Positions 1 to 7,852 of a stretch of DNA of 10,146 nt are shown here, in pieces (the first letter of the stretch is position 1; each line of letters opens with the position of its first letter). The notes beneath the pieces are model-generated. The model made no database searches. It saw only the letters and a program-made list of their open reading frames with translations, and was not told the origin of the DNA. Source of the DNA: an uncultured Streptococcus sp. (lineage in GTDB: Bacteria; Bacillota; Bacilli; Lactobacillales; Streptococcaceae); NCBI RefSeq assembly GCF_943912555.1, contig NZ_CALTUR010000067.1, positions 1 through 10,146 of the forward strand, written 5' to 3'. Made by a program: the position numbers and the translations under genes.

Positions 1-311
1 ATATAATTGTATCCAATCCACCCTATATCTCTCGTGAAGATGAGTCAGAGGTCGGCTTGAATGTTTTGTATTCAGAGCCTCATCTAGCTCTCTTTGCAGA
101 TGAGGATGGCTTAGCTATTTACCGTAGAATTGCGGAAGATGCAACAGACTATCTCAAAGATGGTGGTAAGATTTACCTTGAAATTGGATACAAGCAAGAT
201 CAAAGTGTTCCTGAACTTTTTAGGAAGCATCTTCCTGAAAAACGTGTAAGAACACTTAAGGACCAATTTGGTCAAGATAGGATGGTCGTGATTGATGATG
301 GACAGGATTAG
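1..311 (+). CDS. prmC: PrmC (HemK), peptide chain release factor N5-glutamine methyltransferase, 3' part only
   Basis: This is the C-terminal part (about 102 codons) of the SAM-dependent enzyme that methylates the glutamine of the GGQ motif in release factors RF1/RF2. The reading frame is open from base 3, so the gene starts upstream of the window. The first residues read IIVSNPPYIS: the NPPY at bases 15-26 is the signature that binds the target glutamine in this family. The segment YLKDGGKIYLEIGYKQ and the ending in ..GQDRMVVIDDGQD are typical of the family's last two strands. The family is usually about 280 residues, so roughly the first 60% is missing because of the window edge, not because of damage. 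The stop (309-311) overlaps the start of the next gene, which suggests translational coupling. prfA is the usual upstream neighbour in streptococci (from memory). Confidence 0.95.
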   Translation, partial: IIVSNPPYISREDESEVGLNVLYSEPHLALFADEDGLAIYRRIAEDATDYLKDGGKIYLEIGYKQDQSVPELFRKHLPEKRVRTLKDQFGQDRMVVIDDGQD

Positions 312-897
312 GCAAGAGTTGGAAAAGGGTGGAGCTGTTGTTCTGCCTACAGAGACGGTTTACGGTCTCTTTGCCAAGGCTCTAGACGAAAAAGCAGTTG
401 ACCATGTTTACCAGCTCAAACGTCGTACAAGAGACAAGGCTCTTAACCTCAATATCGCCTCTCTAGAGGACATCTTGCACTTTTCTAAGAATCAGCCAAC
501 TTATCTACCAAAACTTGTCGAGACTTTTTTACCAGGTCCCTTGACCATTATTCTTGAAGCCAATGACAGAGTTCCCTATTGGGTCAATTCTGGTCTTGCA
601 ACTGTTGGATTTCGGATGCCGAGCCATCCTATTACCCTTGATTTGATTAAAGAGACGGGGCCCTTGATTGGACCGTCTGCTAATATCTCAGGTCAGGCAA
701 GTGGAGTGACCTTTAATCGAATTCTAGAGGATTTTGACCAAGAGGTTCTGGGTTTTGAAGACGATGCTTTTCTAACTGGACAGGATTCAACTATTTTGGA
801 TTTGTCTGGAGACAAGGTGAAAATCTTACGCCAAGGGGCCATTAAGCGAGAGGATATTCTTGCCCAGTTGCCAGAGATTTCTTTTGAGGAGGAATGA
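295..897 (+). CDS. tsaC: L-threonylcarbamoyladenylate synthase, single-domain YrdC/TsaC type
   Basis: Makes threonylcarbamoyl-AMP from threonine, bicarbonate and ATP, the first step of t6A formation at position 37 of ANN-decoding tRNAs. The protein has about 200 residues, so it is only the YrdC domain, without the C-terminal domain of long Sua5 proteins. Family motifs are clear: LPTETVYGL near residues 17-25, the basic KRR of the nucleotide site near 42-44, FLPGPLT near 79-85, GFRMPSHP near 107-114 and GPSANISGQASG near 126-137. The start is ambiguous: TTG at 292, ATG at 295 and ATG at 298 are consecutive codons, all lying inside the prmC 3' end. I chose the first ATG. The only nearby Shine-Dalgarno-like stretch is weak (AGG at 279-281), so initiation may depend on ribosomes finishing prmC. 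The product name could also be written Sua5/YwlC. Confidence 0.92.
   Translation: MMDRIRQELEKGGAVVLPTETVYGLFAKALDEKAVDHVYQLKRRTRDKALNLNIASLEDILHFSKNQPTYLPKLVETFLPGPLTIILEANDRVPYWVNSGLATVGFRMPSHPITLDLIKETGPLIGPSANISGQASGVTFNRILEDFDQEVLGFEDDAFLTGQDSTILDLSGDKVKILRQGAIKREDILAQLPEISFEEE
887..892 (+). promoter_or_regulatory. Ribosome binding site that fixes the GNAT gene start
   Basis: A full AGGAGG lies inside the last codons of the preceding gene, six bases before the ATG at 899. It decides the start of the acetyltransferase gene: the frame is open further upstream to 860, but that extension has no such site and would only duplicate coding sequence of the preceding gene. Confidence 0.85.
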
Positions 898-898
898 G

Positions 899-1330
899 AT
901 GCTAAGAAATTTGCAAGAAACAGATGTGAATGCTATATGTGAGATTAACAAAGAGGCTTTGGGTTATTCTTTTAGTCCAGAGGACACAGCTAGTCAACTA
1001 GCTAGACTGTCTCAGGATTCTCATCATTTCCTACTTGGCTATGAGGATGCAGCCAATCATGTCTTACTTGGATATGTCCATGCTGAGGTCTATGAATCAC
1101 TTTATTCTAAAGCAGGATTTAATATATTAGCTTTAGCAGTTTCACCTCAAGTGCAAGGTCAAGGTATTGGTAAAAGTTTACTGCAAGGGTTGGAGCAAGA
1201 AGCAAAAAGACGCGGCTATGGGTTTATCCGATTAAACTCTGCCGACCATCGTCTGGGTGCTCATGCATTCTATGAAAAAGTTGGTTATACTTGTGATAAA
1301 ATGCAGAAACGGTTTATTCGCATCTTTTAG
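899..1330 (+). CDS. GNAT family N-acetyltransferase
   Basis: Predicted cytoplasmic acetyl-CoA-dependent N-acetyltransferase of 143 residues; the acceptor is unknown. The GNAT core is visible: LALAVSPQVQGQGIG (about 77-91) holds the Q-x-x-G-x-G pyrophosphate loop, followed by the helix LLQGLEQEAKRRGY and the C-terminal AHAFYEKVGY (121-130), the usual 'F-Y-x-x-x-G-Y' strand and turn. The ATG is one base after the TGA of the preceding gene and six bases after AGGAGG, so the two are almost certainly co-translated. RimI-like ribosomal protein acetylation is possible because the neighbours act on translation, but nothing in the sequence shows this. Small-molecule or amino-sugar acetylation would fit equally well. 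Confidence 0.88.
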   Translation: MLRNLQETDVNAICEINKEALGYSFSPEDTASQLARLSQDSHHFLLGYEDAANHVLLGYVHAEVYESLYSKAGFNILALAVSPQVQGQGIGKSLLQGLEQEAKRRGYGFIRLNSADHRLGAHAFYEKVGYTCDKMQKRFIRIF

Positions 1331-1356
1331 TTTGATTTTCTAATAAGAAAATTAAA
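1331..1356 (+). terminator. Weak AT-only hairpin after the GNAT gene
   Basis: Directly after the TAG, an 11-bp inverted repeat (1331-1341 with 1346-1356, one G-T pair, AATA loop) can fold. The stem has a single C-G pair and no T tract follows, so strong termination is doubtful. It may be a partial terminator or an mRNA end stabiliser ahead of glyA. I see no convincing promoter for glyA in the 61-base gap: TTGATT at 1332-1337 has no well-spaced -10. Confidence 0.3.
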
Positions 1357-1391
1357 CTAATGGACTAGTCACACAATAAAGGAGAAGACCT

Positions 1392-2648
1392 ATGATTTTT
1401 GACAAAGATGATTTTAAAGCATACGATGCTGATCTCTGGAATGCTATTGCCAAAGAAGAAGAACGCCAACAAAACAACATTGAGTTGATTGCTTCGGAAA
1501 ACGTTGTTTCCAAGGCTGTTATGGCAGCTCAAGGGTCTATCTTGACGAATAAATATGCCGAAGGTTACCCAGGACGCCGTTACTATGGTGGAACTGATGT
1601 GGTAGATGTGGTAGAAAGTCTGGCTATTGAACGCGCAAAAGAAATTTTCGGTGCAAAATTTGCCAATGTCCAACCACACTCAGGAAGCCAAGCCAACTGT
1701 GCGGCTTACATGGCCTTGATTGAGCCTGGCGATACGGTTATGGGAATGGATTTGGCAGCAGGTGGTCACTTGACTCATGGTGCTCCTGTTAGCTTCTCAG
1801 GTCAAACCTACAACTTTGTTTCTTACAGTGTTGACCCTGAAACGGAACTCTTGGATTTTGATGCTATCTTGAAACAAGCCCAAGAAGTAAAACCAAAATT
1901 GATCGTAGCAGGTGCTTCAGCCTATTCTCAAATTATCGACTTTTCAAAATTCCGTGAAATTGCGGACGCTGTTGGTGCTAAACTTATGGTAGATATGGCT
2001 CATATCGCTGGTTTGGTTGCTGCTGGTCTACATCCAAGCCCAGTACCATACGCTCATATCACGACAACCACAACCCACAAAACCCTTCGTGGACCTCGTG
2101 GTGGTTTGATTTTGACTAATGACGAAGAACTTGCTAAGAAAATCAATTCAGCTATTTTCCCTGGTATTCAGGGTGGTCCTTTGGAGCATGTTGTGGCAGC
2201 TAAAGCTGTTTCTTTCAAAGAAGTTTTGGATCCAGACTTCAAGGAATATGCTTCCAATGTTATCAAGAACAGCAAGACTATGGCGGATGTCTTCTTGCAA
2301 GACCCTGATTTTCGTATCATTTCTGGCGGAACTGAAAACCACCTCTTCCTAGTGGATGTGACTAAGGTTGTAGAAAACGGAAAAGTTGCTCAAAACTTGC
2401 TGGATGAAGTCAATATTACCCTAAATAAAAACTCAATCCCTTACGAAAGCTTGTCACCATTCAAGACAAGTGGTATTCGTATCGGAGCAGCAGCTATTAC
2501 TGCACGTGGATTTGGTGAAGAAGAAAGTCGCAAAGTAGCTGAGCTCATCATTAAAACCCTTAAAAATGCAGAAAATGAAGCTGTCTTAGAAGAAGTGAGA
2601 AGTGCAGTCAAAGAATTGACAGATGCCTTTCCATTATACGAGGATTAA
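1392..2648 (+). CDS. glyA: Serine hydroxymethyltransferase
   Basis: PLP enzyme interconverting serine plus tetrahydrofolate with glycine plus 5,10-methylene-tetrahydrofolate; it supplies one-carbon units for purines, thymidylate and methionine. The 418 residues match the normal bacterial length. Visible landmarks are [11 protein letters not shown] (30-40), [13 protein letters not shown] (55-67), HSGSQAN around 96-102 (phosphate binding), DMAHIAGL (201-208; the Asp contacts the PLP ring nitrogen) and [15 protein letters not shown] (224-238) with the Schiff-base lysine K230. The start is fixed by AAAGGAG at 1378-1384, upstream of the ATG. The gene is intact, with codon use and GC like the other housekeeping genes here. 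The following gene begins seven bases after its stop, so they probably share a transcript. Confidence 0.98.
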   Translation: MIFDKDDFKAYDADLWNAIAKEEERQQNNIELIASENVVSKAVMAAQGSILTNKYAEGYPGRRYYGGTDVVDVVESLAIERAKEIFGAKFANVQPHSGSQANCAAYMALIEPGDTVMGMDLAAGGHLTHGAPVSFSGQTYNFVSYSVDPETELLDFDAILKQAQEVKPKLIVAGASAYSQIIDFSKFREIADAVGAKLMVDMAHIAGLVAAGLHPSPVPYAHITTTTTHKTLRGPRGGLILTNDEELAKKINSAIFPGIQGGPLEHVVAAKAVSFKEVLDPDFKEYASNVIKNSKTMADVFLQDPDFRIISGGTENHLFLVDVTKVVENGKVAQNLLDEVNITLNKNSIPYESLSPFKTSGIRIGAAAITARGFGEEESRKVAELIIKTLKNAENEAVLEEVRSAVKELTDAFPLYED

Positions 2649-2655
2649 AACTTTT

Positions 2656-3630
2656 ATGGACATTTATATTAAGAAAGTCATTATCCACCAGTTCAGTCCG
2701 GATGATACCGAGCTGTTCTTGGCGGATAAGTTTCTCAATATCACTCCAAAAATCGAAGAATACCTACGCAAGAAAATTGAACGTGTGTATTCAGATGAAG
2801 CTAAGACTGGGATTTTCGAGGAAGAAAATCCCTTCTTCAATCACATCACAGACGATTTGTTGGAGACATCAGTAACACTAGCTAATCTCTGGAAAGAAGA
2901 GTTCAGTATTTCTGAAAACCTCAAGATCAATGACTTGATTTTTGTGCAATTTTCTAAAGAAGGTGTAGAACATTTCGCTTTCTTGCGAATTGCTTTGCGG
3001 GAGACTTTGACCCACCTTGGAGGAGAAGTTGAGAATCCAATCAAGCTAACTCATAATAACCTGCCTGGATTTGGAACGGGTGCTGACGAAGCCTTGGTGG
3101 TTAATCTTCAGAGCCGTAAGTACCATCTGATTGAAAAGCGAATCAAGTACAACGGGGCTTTCTTGAACTATTTTTCAGACAACCTCCTTGCCGTCGACCA
3201 TAATATTTCACCCAAGAAATCTATCAAAGAACTAGAAAAAACGGCCCAGAGAAGTGCTGAGACTTTTAACACAGATGATTTTCAATTTCAATCTAAGGTA
3301 AAATCAGCGATTTTCAACAACTTAGAAGAAAGCAATGAATTGTCGCCTGAGAAATTGGCCAATGACCTTTTTGACAACAATCTGACGGCTCGTTTGAGCT
3401 TTATTGATCAAGTCAAAGAAGCTGTACCAGAGCCTGTTCAATTTGATGAAATTGATGCCAGTCGTCAGCTTAAAAAATTTGAAAACCAAAAACTTTCCTT
3501 GTCAAATGGAATTGAGCTCATCGTTCCCAATAACGTCTATCAAGACGCCGAGTCTGTTGAGTTTATCCAAAACGACAATGGAACCTACTCTATCTTAATC
3601 AAAAATATCGAGGATATCCAAAGTAAATAA
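2656..3630 (+). CDS. 37-kDa nucleoid-associated protein (NdpA/YejK-like, PF04245)
   Basis: A protein of 324 residues resembling the NA37 family (E. coli YejK is of similar length), whose members associate with the nucleoid; their biochemical role is poorly defined. I base this on overall resemblance: the N-terminal [13 protein letters not shown] with a following LSE-like variable stretch, the acidic and lysine-rich middle, and the streptococcal position after glyA known from memory. There is no membrane segment or signal peptide. The frame is open back to 2623, but the start at 2656 leaves a normal gap of seven bases after glyA, and GAGGA at 2640-2644 can serve as ribosome site. Its TAA shares its last A with the ATG of the next gene (TAATG), the classic sign of translational coupling. 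Confidence 0.8.
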   Translation: MDIYIKKVIIHQFSPDDTELFLADKFLNITPKIEEYLRKKIERVYSDEAKTGIFEEENPFFNHITDDLLETSVTLANLWKEEFSISENLKINDLIFVQFSKEGVEHFAFLRIALRETLTHLGGEVENPIKLTHNNLPGFGTGADEALVVNLQSRKYHLIEKRIKYNGAFLNYFSDNLLAVDHNISPKKSIKELEKTAQRSAETFNTDDFQFQSKVKSAIFNNLEESNELSPEKLANDLFDNNLTARLSFIDQVKEAVPEPVQFDEIDASRQLKKFENQKLSLSNGIELIVPNNVYQDAESVEFIQNDNGTYSILIKNIEDIQSK

Positions 3631-4244
3631 TGTTTAAACGAATTCGAAGAGTGCTTGTACTGGCAGTCTTCCTTTTTGCTGGTTATAAAGCTTACCGCGT
3701 TCACCAAGATGTCAAGCAAGTCATGACCTATCAACCCATGGTGCGAGAAATCTTGAGTGAAAAAGATACCCCAGCAAACGAAGAGCTTGTGCTCGCTATG
3801 ATTTATACCGAAACAAAAGGAAAAGAAGGCGATGTTATGCAGTCTAGTGAGTCTGCAAGTGGTTCAACCAATACCATCAATGATAATGCCTCTAGCATTC
3901 GGCAAGGCGTTCAAACTCTGACAGATAATCTCTATCTGGCCCAGAAGAAGGGTGTTGATGTCTGGACAGCTGTTCAAGCCTATAATTTTGGACCTGCCTA
4001 TATCGATTTTATCGCCCAAAATGGTAAGGAAAACACCCTAGCACTGGCCAAACAGTACTCTCGTGATACTGTTGCTCCCTTGCTTGGCAATACCACTGGG
4101 AAGACTTATAGTTATATTCACCCCATTTCCGTTTTTCACGGTGCAGAACTCTATGTAAATGGAGGAAACTATTACTATTCTAGACAGGTTCAACTCAACC
4201 TATACATCATCAAATGTTTCACTCTCTTTTCAACATCTGGCTAG
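3630..4244 (+). CDS. pmp23: Pmp23-type membrane-anchored peptidoglycan hydrolase (lysozyme-like)
   Basis: A 204-residue protein with a short cytoplasmic basic start (MFKRIRR), one membrane segment (about 8-22) and an extracellular lysozyme-like domain. [25 protein letters not shown] (51-75) carries the likely catalytic glutamate (E61) and resembles the N-terminal muramidase/transglycosylase domain of CwlT-like proteins. [15 protein letters not shown] (about 114-128) is the usual 'YN-G' substrate-groove motif. I recognise it as the pneumococcal Pmp23 protein, reported to be needed for normal septum formation and division-ring stability. The start codon overlaps the stop of the nucleoid-protein gene by one base. 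No key residue appears to be missing. The C-terminus ([12 protein letters not shown]) is unusual for an exported domain but I believe it is also present in the pneumococcal protein. Confidence 0.85.
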   Translation: MFKRIRRVLVLAVFLFAGYKAYRVHQDVKQVMTYQPMVREILSEKDTPANEELVLAMIYTETKGKEGDVMQSSESASGSTNTINDNASSIRQGVQTLTDNLYLAQKKGVDVWTAVQAYNFGPAYIDFIAQNGKENTLALAKQYSRDTVAPLLGNTTGKTYSYIHPISVFHGAELYVNGGNYYYSRQVQLNLYIIKCFTLFSTSG

Positions 4245-4317
4245 TTCAGGTGTTTTTGTTATAAGTTTTCTTTAAGATAGATATATTACTCTAGAAAGGT
4301 AAAGGAGGAAATTCCCT

Positions 4318-5292
4318 ATGAGAAAGAAACTCTTTCTGACTAGTGCTGCGGTCTTGTGGGCAGTATCAGCTATGAATAGCGCCCATGCAGCAACAGATGT
4401 TCAAAAAGTCATCGATGAAACCTATGTCCAACCTGAATATGTCCTAGGTTCTTCACTATCTGAAGACCAAAAAAATCAAACCCTAAAAAAACTAGGCTAT
4501 AATGCCTCAACAGACACCAAAGAACTAAAGACCATGACACCTGATGTCTATTCTAAGATTATGAATGTTGCCAATGACTCTAGTTTACAGTTGTATTCAT
4601 CAGCCAAGATTCAAAAACTAGGTGACAAGTCGCCACTTGAGGTCAAGATTGAAACACCAGAAAACATCACTAAAGTGACGCAGGATATGTATCGAAACGC
4701 AGCCGTAACCTTGGGGGTGGAACATGCAAAAATCACTGTAGCAGCACCTATTCCCGTTACAGGTGAGAGTGCTTTGGCAGGAATTTATTATTCACTAGAA
4801 GCTAATGGAGCCAAGGTGCCGCAAGCCAACAAAGATTTGGCTCAAGAAGAGTTGAAGGCTTTGTCAGATATCAATGCTGAAAACAAGGACAAAACTGGCT
4901 ATGATGCTAATAAATTAAATGTTGCTCTAGCCGACATCAAGTCAGGACTCGCCAAAGCTAAAGAAAGCAAGGGAAATCTGACGGAGGAAGATGTCCGTAA
5001 AATCGTTGAAGATACCTTAAAAAATTACAAACTTGATCAGGTTATAACAGGAAACCAGATTAATATCATCATCAATTTTGCTTTGAATCTCTCAAAGAGT
5101 GATATCCTCAGCAATGCAGACTTCACTAAAACCTTGGATGACCTGAAACAAAGCATTGTTTCACAAGCTGGCGACAGTTTTAAAAATATCAACCTTAACT
5201 TTGATGCGGATAAGGCGATAGAGGACGGCGGGAACTTCTTAAGCTCCCTCTGGCAAGCCATTGTCAACTTCTTTAAGAGTTTTGGTTCTTAA
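4318..5292 (+). CDS. Secreted DUF1002 family protein (YpuC-like)
   Basis: A 324-residue protein of unknown function. It has a clear Sec signal peptide: basic MRKK, hydrophobic LFLTSAAVLWAVSAM, and a probable signal peptidase I cut after AHA (residue 24). There is no lipobox cysteine and no LPxTG sorting signal, so it is likely released or held loosely in the wall space. The body resembles DUF1002 (PF06207): TLGVEHAKITVAAPIPVTGESALAGIY-like segment around 131-158, then an Asn/Lys-rich helical part with LTEEDVRKIVEDTL (about 221-234). The end, FLSSLWQAIVNFFKSF, is an amphipathic aromatic-rich helix that could touch the membrane. The start is fixed by AGGAGG at 4303-4308. A 73-base gap separates it from pmp23; TATATT at 4282-4287 could be a -10, but I find no well-spaced -35. 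The function cannot be told from sequence. Confidence 0.8.
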   Translation: MRKKLFLTSAAVLWAVSAMNSAHAATDVQKVIDETYVQPEYVLGSSLSEDQKNQTLKKLGYNASTDTKELKTMTPDVYSKIMNVANDSSLQLYSSAKIQKLGDKSPLEVKIETPENITKVTQDMYRNAAVTLGVEHAKITVAAPIPVTGESALAGIYYSLEANGAKVPQANKDLAQEELKALSDINAENKDKTGYDANKLNVALADIKSGLAKAKESKGNLTEEDVRKIVEDTLKNYKLDQVITGNQINIIINFALNLSKSDILSNADFTKTLDDLKQSIVSQAGDSFKNINLNFDADKAIEDGGNFLSSLWQAIVNFFKSFGS

Positions 5293-5310
5293 GAAATTTC
5301 ATGGTATAAT
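5282..5310 (+). promoter_or_regulatory. Promoter of rlmD with extended -10
   Basis: TATAAT at 5305-5310 matches consensus fully and is preceded by TGG (5302-5304), an extended -10 element. Seventeen bases upstream is TTGGTT (5282-5287), a partial -35. The -35 lies inside the last codons of the DUF1002 gene. Transcription would start near 5317, leaving a leader of about 49 bases. Confidence 0.75.
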
Positions 5311-5311
5311 A

Positions 5312-5341
5312 GATGGTAACCGTAACGTTGCCGTCTTTTTT
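5312..5341 (+). terminator. Terminator-like hairpin between the DUF1002 gene and rlmD
   Basis: Bases 5312-5320 pair with 5327-5335 (9 bp, two G-T pairs, loop CGTAAC), followed at once by six T (5336-5341). This fits an intrinsic terminator for transcripts coming from the DUF1002 gene. The left arm straddles the predicted start point of the rlmD promoter, so transcripts begun there would lack about half of that arm. Confidence 0.6.
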
Positions 5342-5353
5342 GTCGGCCAATAG

Positions 5354-6800
<1,447 letters not shown>

Positions 6801-6897
6801 GATGCCTCAGCGAAGTAGAAGTAGATGTTCCGCCCATGAGATAGCTGTCGTAGAGTAAGGAGTTTACGACGAAACGATACGGTAACAGCGAACCGCT
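6801..6897. other. Non-coding spacer between the two rlmD-end copies
   Basis: No credible gene on either strand. It contains two further short inverted repeats: 6847-6854 with 6863-6870 (8 bp, one G-T pair) and CAGCG-AAC-CGCTG at 6886-6898, which runs into the first codon of copy B. I find no tRNA shape, BOX-like or other named pneumococcal repeat that I can recognise, and no integrase or transposase remnant. Confidence 0.5.
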
Positions 6898-7005
6898 GAG
6901 TGTGTGAGTTTGCTAGTGAAACGAAGTTAATCCTCAAAAGATTCACTGAATCTTTTGACCCCGCAGACGCATCACGCTGAGGCAGTATCACTGCTTGTAC
7001 GAGCT
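6898..7005 (+). repeat. Repeat copy B: orphan copy of the rlmD 3' end
   Basis: Read in frame from 6898, this orphan encodes ECVSLLVKRS and then TAA (6928-6930), against [10 protein letters not shown] in the true gene. Four of the ten sense codons are unchanged, five differ silently and one changes Glu to Val, as expected from a functional allele of a related strain rather than from random decay. The frame is closed just upstream (TAA at 6883-6885), so it is not a gene. After the stop it repeats hairpin A in altered form and the GCTTGTACGAGCT tail, then diverges. Confidence 0.85.
6934..6958 (+). terminator. Hairpin B after the orphan rlmD stop
   Basis: A 10-bp stem (6934-6943 with 6949-6958; arms TCAAAAGATT and AATCTTTTGA), loop CACTG. 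Compared with hairpin A, a G-C pair has become A-T by changes in both arms, while the loop has drifted. No T tract follows. Confidence 0.55.
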
Positions 7006-7023
7006 TAGAAAAAAATGTTGACG

Positions 7024-7050
7024 AAAAATCCTTGGTGTCAAGGATTTTTT
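7024..7050 (+). terminator. Strong intrinsic terminator, probably bidirectional
   Basis: A perfect 11-bp stem (7024-7034 with 7039-7049; core TCCTTG/CAAGGA) with tetraloop GTGT. The descending arm ends in six T, and five A lead the ascending arm, so the minus strand also reads as a terminator. It closes the rlmD transcription unit and insulates the TetR promoter that starts 28 bases later. Confidence 0.85.
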
Positions 7051-7077
7051 GGTATCCTCAAAAAGGTAATTTTATAA

Positions 7078-7106
7078 TTGACAATTTGTCAGTAATATAG
7101 TATAAT
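7078..7106 (+). promoter_or_regulatory. Consensus promoter of the TetR-type regulator gene
   Basis: TTGACA (7078-7083) and TATAAT (7101-7106) both match the sigma-70/SigA consensus at all six positions, with the ideal 17-base spacer. The predicted start is near 7113, giving a very short leader before AGGAGG at 7114-7119. Such a strong promoter fits a gene that is normally held down by repression. Confidence 0.9.
7079..7091. promoter_or_regulatory. Operator O1 over the -35 of the TetR gene
   Basis: The 13-bp palindrome TGACAA-T-TTGTCA overlaps five of the six -35 bases, so a bound repressor would block RNA polymerase. The surrounding 17 bases (7077-7093) recur exactly, on the opposite strand, at 7824-7840. 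Two identical palindromes flanking a TetR gene make autoregulation the simplest reading. Binding is inferred, not shown. Confidence 0.8.
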
Positions 7107-7125
7107 TATAATCAGGAGGAATAAA

Positions 7126-7743
7126 ATGCGAGATGTAAAAGATCCGGAAATTCGACGGGCTGAGATTATGGATGCTGCTATGCTCCTCTTTATGGAGAAA
7201 GGATATGCGAACACAACAACTCAGGATATAGTCGATAAGGTAAATATATCACGAGGTTTGTTATACTATCACTTTAAGAACAAAGAAGATATTCTGTATT
7301 GTCTTGTGGAACGTTATTCAGAGAAATTATTGAGAGATATTCATGTGATTGTCAATGATGACGACAAAACTGCTATTGAAAAAATAAGAGCCTTTATAGA
7401 TGCCACAATAATCTCTACAGATAACGTTTCAGCGGAAGGAACTGAGTTACAAAAGACGGTTGATCTTGAAGAAAATCGTTATATGTTAGATAAGTTATCT
7501 CATAAGCTCATTGAAAAACTGACTATATATTTTGAGAAGATAATAAATCAAGGCATCTCAGAAAAAGTATTTTCTGTAAAATATCCATCAGAAACATCTG
7601 AATTTCTGATGACAGCCTATGTTTTTGTTTCAAATAACATAGGTATAATAACTTCAAAGAAAGAACCTGTCAAAGATTACTTGAATGCATTTAAGATAAT
7701 GCTGGAACAAAATCTAAATACAAAAGGACTCTTTAGCAATTAA
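7126..7743 (+). CDS. TetR/AcrR family transcriptional regulator
   Basis: A 205-residue regulator. The N-terminal DNA-binding domain is typical: RRAEIMDAAMLLFMEKGYANTT (10-31), then the helix-turn-helix TTQDIVDKVNISRGLLYYHFKNKEDIL (about 31-57), with the family hallmark YYHFKNKEDI. The C-terminal part (about 60-205) is helical and diverged, as expected for a ligand-binding and dimer domain; its ligand cannot be predicted. The start is fixed by AGGAGG at 7114-7119, six bases before the ATG. It sits next to ABC exporter genes in the same direction, and matching palindromes lie in front of both it and the ABC gene, so it probably represses both. The gene is AT-rich compared with rlmD and its upstream neighbours, which suggests later acquisition. 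Confidence 0.93.
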   Translation: MRDVKDPEIRRAEIMDAAMLLFMEKGYANTTTQDIVDKVNISRGLLYYHFKNKEDILYCLVERYSEKLLRDIHVIVNDDDKTAIEKIRAFIDATIISTDNVSAEGTELQKTVDLEENRYMLDKLSHKLIEKLTIYFEKIINQGISEKVFSVKYPSETSEFLMTAYVFVSNNIGIITSKKEPVKDYLNAFKIMLEQNLNTKGLFSN

Positions 7744-7775
7744 AAAAAGATAGAATGTTTGTAAAGAGAACTATG

Positions 7776-7812
7776 TACCGATAGCTAAATCAAAACAAGC
7801 TATCGGTATTAT
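7776..7812 (+). terminator. Hairpin between the TetR gene and the ABC genes
   Basis: Bases 7776-7786 pair with 7798-7808 (11 bp, arms TACCGATAGCT and AGCTATCGGTA) around an 11-base A-rich loop. The following TTATTTC is a poor T tract, so termination is probably partial. It could limit read-through from the TetR promoter into the ABC genes, or act as a repressible attenuator. I find no well-placed promoter for the ABC genes: TATTAT (7807-7812) has no -35 at proper spacing. Confidence 0.5.
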
Positions 7813-7825
7813 TTCAAAACAAGAC

Positions 7826-7838
7826 TGACAAATTGTCA
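7826..7838. promoter_or_regulatory. Operator O2 directly before the ABC ATPase gene
   Basis: TGACAA-A-TTGTCA is the reverse complement of O1, and the match covers 17 bases (7824-7840). It ends next to the GGAG ribosome site (7841-7844) and 14 bases before the ATG. It is not placed over a recognisable -35 or -10, so it would act either on a promoter I cannot see or as a roadblock to elongating polymerase. Confidence 0.75.
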
Positions 7839-7852
7839 ATGGAGACGAAAAT

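Noticed and set aside
860..898. Earlier start for the GNAT gene at 860
   Set aside because: It would overlap the preceding gene by 38 bases without a ribosome site; AGGAGG at 887-892 points clearly to the ATG at 899.
1331..1391. Riboswitch or T-box ahead of glyA
   Set aside because: The gap is only 61 bases and shows just one short AT hairpin; there is no room for an aptamer or T-box.
1365..1679. Minus-strand frame of 104 codons over the glyA start
   Set aside because: Antisense to the well-recognised N-terminus of GlyA; no promoter or ribosome site.
7801..7838. Minus-strand promoter with TTGACA inside O2 and TGAAAT 17 bases on
   Set aside because: The -35 is simply a by-product of the palindrome, the -10 matches only 4 of 6, and it would drive transcription antisense to the TetR gene with no gene to serve.
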